Shown here one piece after another: positions 1-13,700 of a DNA stretch of 64,000 nucleotides. The position numbers were made by a program, and so were the translations under genes. The stretch comes from Amaranthus tricolor. Taxonomy: Eukaryota; Streptophyta; Magnoliopsida; Caryophyllales; Amaranthaceae. The number at the start of each line of letters is the position of its first letter. The first letter of the stretch is position 1. The stretch is taken from contig NC_080053.1 of the NCBI RefSeq assembly GCF_026212465.1, positions 5,046,287-5,110,286 on the forward strand, in the 5' to 3' direction. The notes below the pieces were generated by a model. It was not told the DNA's origin, made no database searches, and saw nothing but the letters and a program-made list of their open reading frames with translations.

Positions 1-1
1 T

Positions 2-232
2 TCTGCAAACGTTAGAGGGTTTGTTTCACAAAATTCCTTAAGTGCTTCTGGTCGAGATAAAAGAGAGCTCATCCATGGAAGCTTGAGTAATCGAGAGACA
101 TTGGAGGTATTATATGATACTGAACCTACTGCTAGGGAAATACCACTAAGAGTAACCTGGAAAGTTCCTTCTAGGAGTAAGTCGCCTCTTCACAGGCTGA
201 TGGGCTACCCTTCGCTCAAAGACTTGTTATAA
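2..232 (+). CDS. 3'-terminal coding exon of an unrecognised gene (partial)
   Basis: An open frame enters from the left edge and ends at TAA 230-232, giving 76 codons without a stop. The peptide is Ser/Arg-rich and ends in a basic, conserved-looking tail (VTWKVPSRSKSPLHRLMGY, then SLKDLL). The frame, the ordinary codon use and the AT-rich, stop-filled sequence that follows (probable 3' UTR) make a real terminal exon likely. I do not recognise the family and see no catalytic motif or membrane segment. The exon could start before the window, since no convincing acceptor AG is visible inside it. It is convergent with the ABC1K gene that ends at 1726. A short MITE-like insertion at about 598-700 would lie in or just past its 3' UTR. 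Confidence 0.55.
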   Translation, partial: SANVRGFVSQNSLSASGRDKRELIHGSLSNRETLEVLYDTEPTAREIPLRVTWKVPSRSKSPLHRLMGYPSLKDLL

Positions 233-597
233 CTGCACACGAAGATGATGATGTAGAGTAAGAGATTGGATTTTTCTAAGTTCTTAAGCTAAGAAAACAG
301 ATCGATAGTTATAGACGTAGCAGCGTACGAATTGCCACAGATTCTTTTTTCCTGATACTTGAAAGAGGAAGGACTAAGGAGCATAGCAATGTTACGGAAC
401 TCAACATCCATAATTGCAAATCATCTGATTAGCAGTAGTCAAGTAGATAGTTGAAGATTAATACTTTTATTTGTTTGCTATTGATGAGGTTTAGTATAGT
501 TGAAAGAGCTATTTGTAACATATATTTGATTTGATATGTAGGAGTACAAATTTTTGTTTGTTACTTAGAATTGTCAGATATATACCAGATTTTTTTA

Positions 598-700
598 TAT
601 TATATCCGTCCCAATGAGAATGCAACGTATCTCCTATAAATCAGTCACGTTGGAAGCTTAAATGTTGCATTTCAATGGAATAAAGGGAAAGGGAGTATTG
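598..700. repeat. Short Stowaway-like MITE remnant
   Basis: The left end reads ATCCGTCCCAATGAGAATGC and the right end, read on the other strand, is CTCCCTTTCCC followed by ATTGAAATGCAAC. The ends therefore form an imperfect inverted repeat of the CTCCGTCCC type seen in Stowaway MITEs. It is only about 100 bp long, so it is a deletion derivative or a chance partial match. Confidence 0.5.
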
Positions 701-934
701 TTTTTAGAAGACGTAGGCAAGATAAAGGTGGTTGTTTGGGTGACCGTGAGGGCCGGACAGCAGCTGCACACTGAGATTGTTGAAGAACACAGTTTTTAGG
801 GATGAAGGAGGCGAAAGCAAGACATTAGAAGACTGATTTGACCTAGACTTTTGACATTATATTATATTATTTGCCTCGAGTACTTAATTGCAACAATGAG
901 TTTAGAAAACTAAATCATAAAAAAGATTGCTAAA

Positions 935-1150
935 ATACTTCTCCCGTCCCTAGGAAATTGCAACAAATGTATATTGCACAAAAATTAAGAAATAGTGAGA
1001 TCATTTGAATTAGGTAGATGATATTAAAGGAGAATTGATATGTGGATGAAATAAAATAAAGTAGTTATTTTCATAAAAGAAAATTGTAGCAAAATGAAAG
1101 GGACAAACCAAAAACGAAATTGCGGCAATCTCTTAGAGAATATGTGTTTT
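935..1150. repeat. Possible degraded Stowaway-type MITE
   Basis: It opens with TTCTCCCGTCCCTAGGAAAT and TTGCAACA. Near the other end, AAATGAAAGGGACAAACC reads GGTTTGTCCCTTTCATTT on the opposite strand. The inverted similarity is weak, so the boundaries are approximate. Confidence 0.3.
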
Positions 1151-1725
1151 CCCCTTAAATATCTCCACATTTAAAGAAATTGCAACCTTAACAAAACTTA
1201 TTAGATTTTTCTTTCAAATTCATCCCCTCAAAATACCTTTTATTCCTTTTTGAAATCCAAACAAATTCTTCATTTATCTAAATCCCTCCCCTGACTCCAC
1301 TTCTATCCAAAAACCATGTTAGGGACAAAGGGTGTATAAGCTGAGAATAAAAATAATATTTTTGAGATGTTATTACTATTCAAATTTTAACAAATAAAAT
1401 ATTACCCAGTAAGATGTGCAGTAGTACATAATTCATCTTTAATTTGAAGATGCACATAATTCAATTATCTTTAACTATACCCTTTATATGTTGGGAAGTT
1501 GGGATTAGAAAAGTCATTTTACAATTCCCTTTTCTAAAGGTACAGTGATAAATTTGTATATCTATACATGCAGCATGTGCACCCTATCATATGTACACTA
1601 TAAGACTCTTATTCAGGTATTAACTAGTGAGATGATTGGATATACATTTTCTATTTCATAAACTACTTGGACAAAAAGGCTGCTCTTCTAGAAGATATCC
1701 AAGTATACGATCATATTTATGAATA

Positions 1726-4700
1726 TCAGTACATACTATCTTGAAATCCACCCCTGTTGCTGCTAGCTCTTCGATTAGAAACAATGGTGATTCGTTGGTC
1801 TTGTAGCATGTTCATATTGGGAGCCAGCAACCGAGTGTATCGATCAAAGTACAATAGCTGCTTCAATAGAAGGGCAAATTCTCGAGGGAATTTCAGTCCA
1901 TATGACTCACTCACCCGTACCTGCAAAATATACATTGCTATGAAGTAAATATGAAAGGAGTCCATACGACTCACTCATTAAGTGATTTCCTCCTAAGTGG
2001 GTTTGGCATCGCTGGATGTCTGTAACCTTACCCTTGTAAATACAAAGAGGTGGTTTTCGATTAACCCTTGACGGAAAACATCATATGATTCCTCATAAGT
2101 CATTTTTACTATATTCCACTGCATTATTCACACATTATAGCATTATTCACACAACCGAAAAAACTGACTGCCAAGAATCTTGCTGTTATACAACTAATCG
2201 TCTGTCCCACAAAATTTATCCATTTTCCATTTTATCCGTCCCAATGAATTTTCCTTTATTTCTATGTTTTGATCTAACCTCACCTCTTATACTCTCTATA
2301 TTCTCTCTCTTATTTCCAAATACCCCACTACTTTACAACTCCTTAGTCTCCGTGCCAAAAGCAAATTGGACAAAATAGTTGGAACGAAGGTGTACTTATC
2401 AGAACATAAACATCGACCTTTCGATTATGATTTTGCGGCCCAAACTACAATGCTTAATTCTCAATGCTAAACATACGTCAACGTTCTAGTCAAAATTCTT
2501 TTGAACGAATGACCTAATATGCACATTTTGACTTAAGAGGCGAGAAAAACTTGGTTCTAGTGGATTTCTAACTTGAATTGCCTCAATATGCACAAATCCA
2601 TAAATAGGGAATTTATGGCTTTCAAATTGTAACACTAGTCTCCAACATTTCAATCATTTAAAAAATGTAATCTACAAAACCATTATTCAATAATTCACTG
2701 AGCCAATGCTTTTTTGAGCACCAAAACTAACATGTAAAACTAGAAGGTTGAACAGCATGAAGGAGCAAGACAGCAAGGTAGGAGAAAACACAGTTTTGCA
2801 GAAAATTAATTACATTACTCAGCACAAGCTCAAAACTAGTTAACCAAGACTGAAAAAGGGCAATGGAAACACATCCAATCCTACAAGTACAATAAAGTGA
2901 TAAACGATTGGCCATAAAACCCACCACTCAAAAGCAGCAACCCATGTTTTGATATTACAAAAGAAAAGCCAGCATACAGTTCTCAAAAACAATAGCAAAA
3001 GAGTATTACCAGGTCAAGAAATAGGGCGTTCATCTGCCTCTCATCAAGTAATACATTAGCGGAAACAGCAGTTGCATTTGTACTTGGCCCCCGCGATGCT
3101 GCAACGACAATTTCTGTATCTAGATCCTGTATCAAAAAGGATTTACAAGTTTATATATAGTTTAGCACTGCACATTTTCCTTTACAAGCTTAGTTTGAAC
3201 ACGGTTAGTGAAAAGAACCAGTGTTTTTCAGAGACCATAGGGCAGGTATAGACTTGCAGCATGCAAGCATTCCTACTAGATTTAAATTACATACATCTGT
3301 AAGTTGTAGGTTTCTCTCTCTTTGAAGACCTTTCTCGAGTCGAGGGACTCTTTGACCGAACTCTCCTCTATGGGTATGAGCTGCCATCGTTTTTCTCTCC
3401 CCAGACCCTGAGCATAGTTTTCTATGAGCGGGATACACTAGGTATGATGATGATGACATCTGTACAAATCTTGGTCACATACTCTTTGGCTTATGCATGT
3501 TGTAATAGAAAATGTACAATGCAGCAAGGACTTTACATGCTACAAGAAAAAAGATATATCGGCTAGACCATGAAATCAAAAGAATAAGCCAAAAGCTAGA
3601 ACAAGGACAATGACTGGGATTTATAGTGAAAGTTGGTTGTAAAATAAACAAATATTTCTACTGGCCCATTGCCAGGCAGGACATGCTAACTAAATTATTT
3701 TACTTCTTTTGACGAAGTTTCATATGCAAAGTGACTAGAACGAAAACTATAGAGAAGGATTTTACTTGTTAGGGCTAAGCATCCACCATCAACATGCTAA
3801 ACATAGAAAATACAGAATATTGTACAAGAAAATGGACTACCTGAAAGGAGAGGCTATTAACCTCACTCAAGGATCAGTAAATTAAGGTTTAAGTGTGTGT
3901 TTGTGTTGTGTCAAGTATAAGAACCAAATATGCAAGTGTAGATGAATGACAATAATAAAGTAATAATCAAGACAAAGTTTAAGGTGGTTCACCAATCTTG
4001 GGCTACATCCACCATCTAGCCTAGGATTTATATTAATGTGTTTAAAGGAGAAAATATAAACTTGAAGGAATTACAATGGAGTATTAGTGTGGGAAGAGAG
4101 GAGCTAATTAGAGGGTAAACTTGAGCAAGTAAGGTAGCTCACTATAATGAGACTTTGGTGCAAATATTATAGTGGTAGTATGAGAAATGGGGCAGCAACT
4201 AAAGTAACAAAGCTGGCAGCTTATACAAAGAACAGAAGGCAGCAGCTTCACGTCAGATTTGCATGGAGTAGCTCTGCTGCTTGGCTTTCCTCTTTCGTGC
4301 ATACTATGGTCTCCCATGCTCCTCACACTTGCACTTAGGACTGAAAATTTGCACTTCACATCCTTCACATGTCAAGCTAATACTTCCAATAGTACAATGT
4401 ACTAATTGATTCCCAACAAACCAATCACAAAGTGGTAATTATTCTCTTCTAACTACACTAACTAAAATAATTTATTACCTTAATCATGTTCTTGATTACT
4501 TGGTGAACATAAGTCATCAATAATCCTAACACTACTATTGATGAGAAATTCTTGAGGGGGTCTCTCAACATGGCCAACAAATACACATGTCCAATGCTGA
4601 CAAATTTAAGAAATGCCAAGAGCCAATGTTGGAAGACAATAAAGCTTTGCCTTTGATTTACGGATACCAAGACAATATTTGGATAAGGGGAAACGGTAGG

Positions 4701-7700
4701 AAAAAAAGGGAAGAAAGTGGAGGCATAAGATTTTCTATGTTTGGATAGCAAAAGGAGAAGGGAGAGAAATGAAGGGAACGGAACTGGAAAGATAAATTTT
4801 TTCACATATTGTACAAACCAAATCTTTCTACAATGAAAATTTTGGAAGAAAGAAAAAACACTTCCTTCCCCCTTCCCGCTCTTCCCTTTCCTTTCGTTCC
4901 CAAAATGCTTTCAAACATCCAAACATGCTCTAAAGGAATAAACAATTATAACCGACCTGTATTGTGGAAAAGATCTTTTCTAGATCTCTTGCGAAGGCAT
5001 TAGCATCCACATTTTGGTTTGCCGCCCCCATTTCAATCAAGGCTGATGCCATTGATTCATATTCTTCTGTTGCTATTGACTGAAGAAAAACTTCCATGGC
5101 AGCCCAAGTCTTTGGAGATATACGTCCAACAATACCTGGAAACGAACATAGGAATTCTAGAATTATTTCTATCAGGAAAAGAGAGGCAGTGAGCAAGAAC
5201 AGTGTTCGATCCAAATGATAGGAAGCACAATTTTCACAAACGTTGACTGTAGAGCTTCACATGACACTAGATCAGGGTTATAACTTATAAGGATTGAGAA
5301 CTTACTTAAAATAGATCGGAGGGTAGGATCAATCGGTAGAATTAGATCCAAGGATTGATCTTAAGAATAAACTTAAATATGCAAAAATTTTCAGTCACTA
5401 GTCATAATATTCATTTTAAAAGTTCAAATATGGTACATGAGAAATTAATCATAATTGTGATTTTGAGCATATATTTTTCGAATCGGATCATAGGATCGCA
5501 GGGTTATGCTTTGATACAACCGCAAAAAATTCTATTCCAATTAGGATAGAATGATCCTACCAAACTTACGATCCTACATAGGATCCGAAGCCGCTCGTCT
5601 TTTTTCAATCGTTTAGTAGTAAGACCGTAAATTAGACTTGGGATTTTGTAACAATGCACAAGACTATCAAAAGGAGAAAATCTATCAAACACATGACACC
5701 CTTTAAATGCACTGGTCACAAATAAATGTCAAGCAACATGTACATTCTTAGCACTAATAGCATGTAAAAAATCAACATTAACATCCACCCACATGAATCA
5801 CTGTGTGATTGACATAAAAAAGCTCTTACCAAAATGACAAATATTAGAGAGTGATTCGGGAGAAGGTGAGTATACATAATCATATTTTCTTACGGATTTT
5901 TTATTAAATCCCCTTACAAGAAAAGAAAAAGAAGGATGTTTCCAATATAGTAAAAAAAGCCAGATGATAAGCAGTATAGCCCGAAAAGTACATACCAAAG
6001 TCAAGAAATCCAATGCGGCCATCGCGTAATAGCCATAGGTTGCCAGCATGAACATCTGCATGAAATGATTCACATGCAAGCAAACTGCCAAACCTACAAA
6101 GACATCAAGAGTAAATTACAGTCAGTCTTGGATCTCATATACAGAAAAGAGGTAAGGCACATTGAAATGATTAGAATCTAACCAGACATTAAGGGCGGTT
6201 ATCAGACTTGTCTCAGGATTAGGAACAAGGGAGTTTATGGAATCTAGGTCTGTAAGAGGAACTCCATAAAACCTTTCCATTGTCAAAACACGTTTTGTGC
6301 TACAGTAATAATATACTTTTGGAGCTGTAGCCTGCCTACTGAGCCCCATAGTGTCTATGTACCTCCTAAAGGCCTCAATATTTGCAGCCTCCTTACTGAA
6401 GTCAACTTCTTCAAGCATTGATTCTCTAATATCCTTAACAATACCAACCTACAGTAGGAGAGAAATTTACAGGATACTCAAGTCAATCAAAATTGAAATA
6501 GCTCAGCCTCTATCAGAACTCAGAAGTCAAAGGAGCTAACACTGGAGCTCAGGAAAACACAACAGAAACTAAAAGCTTCATATAATAGAAAACTTCTCTG
6601 TTTTACCAGTGATGTGCGGCTGAATTCAGGGTTTAAAAACTCCACAATGCGAGCTACAATGTAGACAAAATTTAGATCGGCTACTAATATATCTTTCATC
6701 CCTGGTTTCAAAACCTTTATGACCACATCCTCTTGAGAGCCTTTTAGTCTTGCACCATGAACCTGGAGATATGCCTCTAGTTTTGGGTAACTTGCCATTA
6801 GCCAGATAAATCAGGCAGAAAATAGAAAGAATATAACCTGCGCTATCGATGCTGATGCAAGGGGCGTTGGATTAATATATTCGTAGACACTATCAATTGG
6901 TCTCTTTAGTTCTTCATTCAGGATTACTTTGATTTCTTCAAAGGGGATTGCAGGGGCTTGATCAAAACACTTCTGAAACTCCTCAACATACTCTGGAGGG
7001 AATAGTGTAGGAGCAGATGCTATGAACTAATCAAAAGAGAAAATAAGAAAGATCAACATCGCAACTTTGCAACAAAACTGGTTAGTTACACAGAGGAAAA
7101 AACAAAGACAGCTCAAACGATCTTAAAAAACAAAATATGATGTGGAAGTAACAAAAGGAAATCTAGTAATATTCATGGTCATTTTAGAATCATCTCTCTG
7201 TAATTACCTGGCCCAGTTTTATATAGGTTGCACCCAGTCGTTCAAACAATTTCCTCAGATAGAAGGGAGAAAGCAATCCCAACTGTAGCTCAGAAGGTAA
7301 CCCAGCTGATGAATTCGTCCACTACAGCAAGCAAAGAAGCCTTAGTTTCCTGGATAAATTGTAAAAGCCATTCATATCGACAAGTGTAATCTATATCATA
7401 CTCAATAGTCCAAATTACCTTTGAGACATCTACTAGCCACTCACTACCAACCCCAACAACTGCTTGGACACCTTGAGCAAGTCTTAAGGCTCCACGAGGC
7501 CCTGTATTTATGGATGTCTGGATTATGTCCTCAACCAGCCTTGGAAGATTTTGCATTCGGTCTATGAAGGAATACAAAAACACATCAAAATTGTGACAAG
7601 TGTGAAACTTTGCATGTAAGTACAATGTAAACCTCTTAATCAAACAAATAACACCAAATGCATCCCATCCTTTTTCATTTGCCTAAACCACTTGTCAAAC

Positions 7701-10700
7701 TTTCACCAGGTTGCTATACAATGTAAGTCTTTGACAATTAGCACATTCAATCGACACATATCTTTCAAAAGAATTAAAATCATGTGCAAACTCTCACTGG
7801 GTCTTTTTCTGAGGCAATTTTCAGCAGGCACAGTCCAAAAATAAATTCCAAGGTACAAAATCACCATCCATCTATGGATGGCGGGTGCCTAAGGTACTCG
7901 CTCTAGCACTTCACTTGCTTGCCTAAGGCTCTGGGCACCTCCTCTCAAAGTCAGAAATCAACCCCTCTCATGGAGTCCTTCATATAAATAGATCAGTTTC
8001 TCTCTCCTAAAAACAGAACCACTTTGTAAAACAATATCTCAGTTTTTTAGAAGCTCATTTACTTTCGTTCCATTGCTCTTAGTGTAGCTTAGTTTCACAA
8101 CGATTCCCGTTTAAAATTGATTGACAATCGTACTCCTTGAAGATTTCTAGTATTTATTGTTAGAATGTTTCAACACTTGCTCAATTACTTATTTTCAATT
8201 AATCTATGTCTAATTTCAGAATTAGTTCATTTAAATTGGTGTTAGCATACGATTGTAGTTCACTTCAACCAACATTTTATGTTAAAATTCATGTTTTTAT
8301 TTGTAGTTATGTCCATTTCCTTCAAAAAGAACAATGTCAAAGTCTTGATAGCAACATTTGGGGTTGGCTACATAAACCAAAAAAACTGACATGAGAGACC
8401 CACATTGTCGGTAACATTGTACTTTTCTTAGGTCGTATCTAATAATAATCTACAACGTAGAAAATCAATCAAATGATCATTTAGAGATACTTTCCTCCAC
8501 TATTTATCCTTATGTACTACCTTATGCTCTTGTGAATTTCAATTTTCATGCCATTCTTCAATCTTGTGGTCCATTCCAAGTCATCTTCGACATACTTACT
8601 CTTCTAAACTCCTTAAAGTTCCAACCTTCATTGCTTGGTTTTAAAAGCACGCCTGAGTCGTGCCTAGGCATGAGGTGCACCAAGGCGGCCAAAAAAACGC
8701 CCCAGAGATTCAAAGCACAGGGCATTACGAGAGGCAAGGGAAAGGCTGCGCCTCGTGCGCCTTGTGTATGTTATCTTCAGTTTTTGCTTCTTTTTTTAAG
8801 TTTCAAGTACTAAAATACTTACTTTTACTTGATTGGGTTACCTTAAAGAAATAGTTGTTTATTTGAATTTGAAAGAGAAAAAAGCCTCTTTTTTGCCCTA
8901 GCCAAAGTAGATGAACATAGGCATTGTTCTTCTCTTTTAAATGTGCCGCCATTCTTGACCAGGTATTCTTCTTCTTCCTTTTTCTTCTTCCTTTTAACTC
9001 TCTATTCTTCTTTTTCTTTCTGATTTCGATCGGTTCTCTCTCTTTATGTTTTCTTTCTTTAATCTCATTTCTTCTTATTTTATTGAATGATGTTTGGATT
9101 TTTTTTCCCTTTTTTTTCTTGTCTTTTTTTATATAATTTTACTCTTATTGTTTATTACAATGATTCTTAATCTCTAATGTGTTTACAATTAGGCAAAAAC
9201 AATGATTCTTAATCTCTAATGTGTAATTTTACAAAGGTATAATCAACCATGGATTGTGAGTGGCCTTTTAGACATAAGGGATAAACACCCATCATTTTTT
9301 CGTGGATTAATGAAATGCATCTAAAGATTGAGCTTGTGATATTGTAAATTTAAGATTGAATTGATTATTGTTACCTTTTAATCTAATTTCTTGATCACAT
9401 ATTGAGAAATGAAGATTAAAAAAGGTTAATTTCAACTCAATTAATGAGAAATGAAGTTCAGAAAATGTCGACTTAAACAAAATTAATTGTAATTCCATGA
9501 AAATAGGCTTTTTGGTCATGTATTTATGAGGACCTTGATTCAATTCATCATTAATTTGAATTCTACGAAAAAGAGTAATAAATTGAGATAATGTAGTTCT
9601 AATGAAAGTAATTACTTATAATATAAGAGAGTTCATTAATTCACATCCATAAATTTAGCTTGTCTCTTGTAATATTTGAAATGTCCATGTTTATTAGAGG
9701 TGCTAAACTAGCCCTTACCAGGCTAGCCTCAATGGTTTTTCATTGAGTTTAATCATCTTGTTATAGTGTTAATTGCCATTGTGTTGTACTTTACAATCAA
9801 CTATAAGACCACTCATTGTAAAGTCCATTCATCATCAAGAATCGTTTAAACACAACCTTGAGCCTCCTTGAGTCAACCCTTTCATACCATTATGATACTT
9901 TTTGTAGTAAATTTAGGTGGTTTGGGTCATAAATATGTTTTCATCTTGAGACTCTAGGATAAAAAACACTTAGGAAAAGTTGTTATTATACTCATGGAAT
10001 TTCTAATGCTTGCCACCACAATATAACGGTATCATACTAAAGTGTATTACTTGTGGAGGAGATAACAAAAATACAAATAGAAAAGCTCACATTGCATTCC
10101 TTAACTGTGTAGCATGTTTCTGATTTAGTTTTAGTTAACTAAACAAATTTATTGTACTGCGAAAGTTGGACTCTGGAATTTGGTGTCCTTTATGGCTCTT
10201 GTGTGCTCGGTTATTAATCAACCACCTACTTTTCTAATCACAATTTTTACAATCGGGATTATACCTAGGATCATTGAGGGGATGGAATCAAAATCGGAAG
10301 AATTGGATCGTAGGATCATGTGATTCTACGAATATGCATTAATGTGCTTTATATTACCAATTATCAATTATGTTTGTTCGTTTTTTCAGTGTCAAGGGTA
10401 AGTAAAAAGCTTTGACTTCATCTATTAAGTTTTGAAGAATACTTTTAACAGTCATTTTTTAAACAACGAATTAAGAAAAACTTGAATTTTATAGTGATAT
10501 TGGTATAATTATATTAAATACATAGATTTATACATAAGTTAAACATGGATTATATGAAAATATTTTACGATTGAAACAACCCTTATGGAAACGGATCGTT
10601 GAACTGTAAGATCGTAGAATCGTGTTATGATCCTACCACCTAAAATTCTTGAGCTATGTAGGATCGCACGATTCTACCAACATTAAGATTCTACCTATGA

Positions 10701-13700
10701 TCCGGGTCTGTCGTTTATGTTTGGATTGTAGAATCGTATATCAGGATCATGATTCTAATAACTATGTTTCTAACCATCTTTCTATTCACCAAAGCCAGGT
10801 GCAAGTTTGTTTTCTATTTCGTTTAGAAGTTAGTTTCTCATTGGTGTGGTTGGTGTACTTAGTGCATATATTTACCTTTCAAAACTTGAAGAAAATAAAT
10901 CTTTTGGTTTAGTAGCTAGAATAGGTGTAGAACAAATCACTGCTAAGACACCTTACATTGTAATTTAGTTTCCCAATATTTCTTTAAAGACAAAAGGAGT
11001 TAAAAAAGTCAAAGTAAAAGGAAAGTATCTTGGTAAGTTTAGACAAGTGAGGGGGCAAGTGTAAAGGATATGCCTATAAAATACTCAATTTACCCCTTTG
11101 GTTTTGCTAAACTTCCCATTTTAGGTCAATATGTAGATTTTTCTATAGCTTCATTTTTTGTAATGGTTACATTTTCTCTCTCTATACCTCATCTACATAG
11201 TCATTCTAAACAATGTTCAGAGACACATCAAGCTGATCAAGACACTCATTGTGACTCTCATCAGAATTCAAGGCCTCTTTGTGACCCTCAACAGGACTCA
11301 AGGCCTCATTGTGACCCTTATCAGGATTCAAGGCCCAACTTACTATTGAACTACTACAATAAAGGAACTCAGCAAAGCCTAGACCAGCAACTTGTTTCAA
11401 TAGCTCAATCTAAGGACCAGATTGCCCAGGTCAAGGAGGAGCAATCATGTGGAGTAATCCAAGAAGAGGCAAGAGCCATTGAGGAGGGCATAGAAGCATT
11501 CAAGATTCATGGTCCTTTCAGAACTCAATCTTGCATAATAGGCTGTGGGCAGACAACACAAGCCAACAGCCAAGGAGGACTTAACACTTTGTATCATGTA
11601 TCCTAGTTTCAAATTGTATTAGGAATGATTAGAATGTTTAAGTCATCTTTAGGAATTTAACTTGCACGATGTTTTAAATAAATCCTCTTAAGGCACGTGC
11701 ATGGTTAAGTGAATCCTATATATATACATAGGCTCTCATTTGTAAACTCATTCTGTTTTTCTGATTTTAGTGAGAAGTTTTCTTCAAATTGTGAGTTGTG
11801 TTCACAAGGGAATTAGGAGTCCTAATTCTATCCTGTGTGTCTTGTTGTGTGAGTGAAACATTCAAGACCATAGCAAGATTCCATGACAGGTTTGGTGAGT
11901 GAAGCCATACACAAGAGTGAGAGGTGGAGAGCCTAATTAGTGAGTGAAATTGAGAGGGTTTGCATCAAGATCAGTCCCTACACTGATCATATCTGAAATT
12001 CTGATTCAAAAATTGGTTTTATGACTTATGTTGCATCAATCCACACTGTGTAGAAAGGTTCTTGATCTCATACATAGTGCACATTCTCTCTTTATCTCAT
12101 CTATATATTTTTTTCCATATACTTGCTTTTTGTCTTATTTTCCAATATATGAGTAATCATCCGTTATCGAAGAAAAATCAAAGCTACAAAAAAGCATGTC
12201 ATTCACACCATTTATTTTACCTTCAGAATTTGTGTCAAATCCTAAACACGATACTCAAACATGGGTACACTTGGGCACTTCATTTGAAGCAATATTATGG
12301 AATTTTTCCATTAATTAGTCGAGATTGACACTTAAACACGTGCCAATGTTTTGAGCCTAAGTAACATAACCAGGTAATATGGAACAAAACTACACATACA
12401 TTTAGAAAGATTACTTGGGATGAGAAAAACAAGAAATCAAGACTCCTTGGGTTTGAAATTTATCTACACTAGTTATAAGAAGTCACGTACAAAAGCAATT
12501 CCTTAGGTATGTAGTACCATGATTCTGTGACAACACAAACCATTTCACAATGGCAATACACAGAGAAAGGAGCACAAACAACACAACAAACACAACCAAG
12601 CAATAGCATCGAAAGTTATATGGTAGGGCAAAAAATGATAAGTGCGTTATAATATGAGCTCCACATAGCCTTATTGTCTTCTGAACTCTAAGAATAAATT
12701 TTATTAGTAGCATAATCTTCACCTGAGTTTCTAATACATACATAGTGACAAAGAAGCAAAAACACCACAAATTAGAGCTTGCCTTGAATAAAATAAGCAT
12801 GTTGAAATCAAAAGTTGATATGTGTATAATTACCTACACATGACAACCAAGAGTCTATGACACAAGAAAAATCACAAGAGACCGGAAGAGGAAAGGAATA
12901 TTGGTAATGCAAAATAAGAGAGAGAATACAAGGTACCTTGGAGACGTGAAGTGAAGAGATCTTGTGCTTGGGAGTACTGTGAATAAACAATCACACGGCG
13001 AGGGTGATAGTAGAGTTTCCTAGACCAAGTGGAAACATTTGTAGTAGTTAACTGCAGCCAAGATGAAGAATAAGGAAATAAAGTTTAATCATGATGCCTA
13101 AGTACGAAAATAAATTACAGAAAATAAAGTTTGAATATATAATACTCCATTGATAGTTTGATGTATCTATTCCCATGTCCATTATTTTTAACACCTAGTT
13201 TACTTAAAGTTCACCAAAATTACATTTCTAATTCTAATTTAATTACTTTATGGTAAAAGAAATTAAAATAATAAAAAGTTTATTAACTAAAACCATATTA
13301 TCATTCCTCCAGGTGATAAAATCCCAAACAAATTCTAGCAATGTTAGAATATCTGATCCAACAACTTCACGCTCCAACAATTGTCAGCAATCCACTACAA
13401 CTTGTAAAATCTTCAATAGGTAAGATTGTCATAGAATCTCAAAGTTTAGGTCGATATAAAGTTGGATAATTAAACAATGCTTGCCACAACTTCTAAACCT
13501 CGTTTTGGACGCTTTAATTGTTGTTTTTTTCACGAGTTGCTAACATCTAGTTTCTTAGTTTCTTTTAAGTTGTACATTTTTTGATTTGGTAGACGTTCAC
13601 CACCAAGGGCCTCTTCTTTGCCCAATTGATTGGAATGAACTAAACTTATTGAAATTAAACTAAAATTAATTTATTTAGTAGTGAAAATGTAAGTGTGAAG

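Larger units (their letters stand above)
233..1725. other. 3' UTR and intergenic spacer between convergent genes
   Basis: AT-rich sequence without a supportable ORF separates the convergent ends of the partial left gene and the ABC1K gene. It contains two short MITE-like pieces (598-700 and about 935-1150). Nothing else is recognised. Confidence 0.6.

Noticed and set aside
2085..2378. 97-codon plus-strand ORF
   Set aside because: It is antisense within the last ABC1K intron, over pyrimidine-rich sequence with Stowaway-like wording (ATCCGTCCCAATGAATTTTC). There is no sign of a gene.
11070..11606. 178-codon open frame with three imperfect CDPxQDSRP repeats
   Set aside because: It lies in an ABC1K intron on the opposite strand and begins inside LTR-like sequence. 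It has no recognised domain, and its low-complexity repeats explain its length. Kept only as part of a probable LTR-like insertion.
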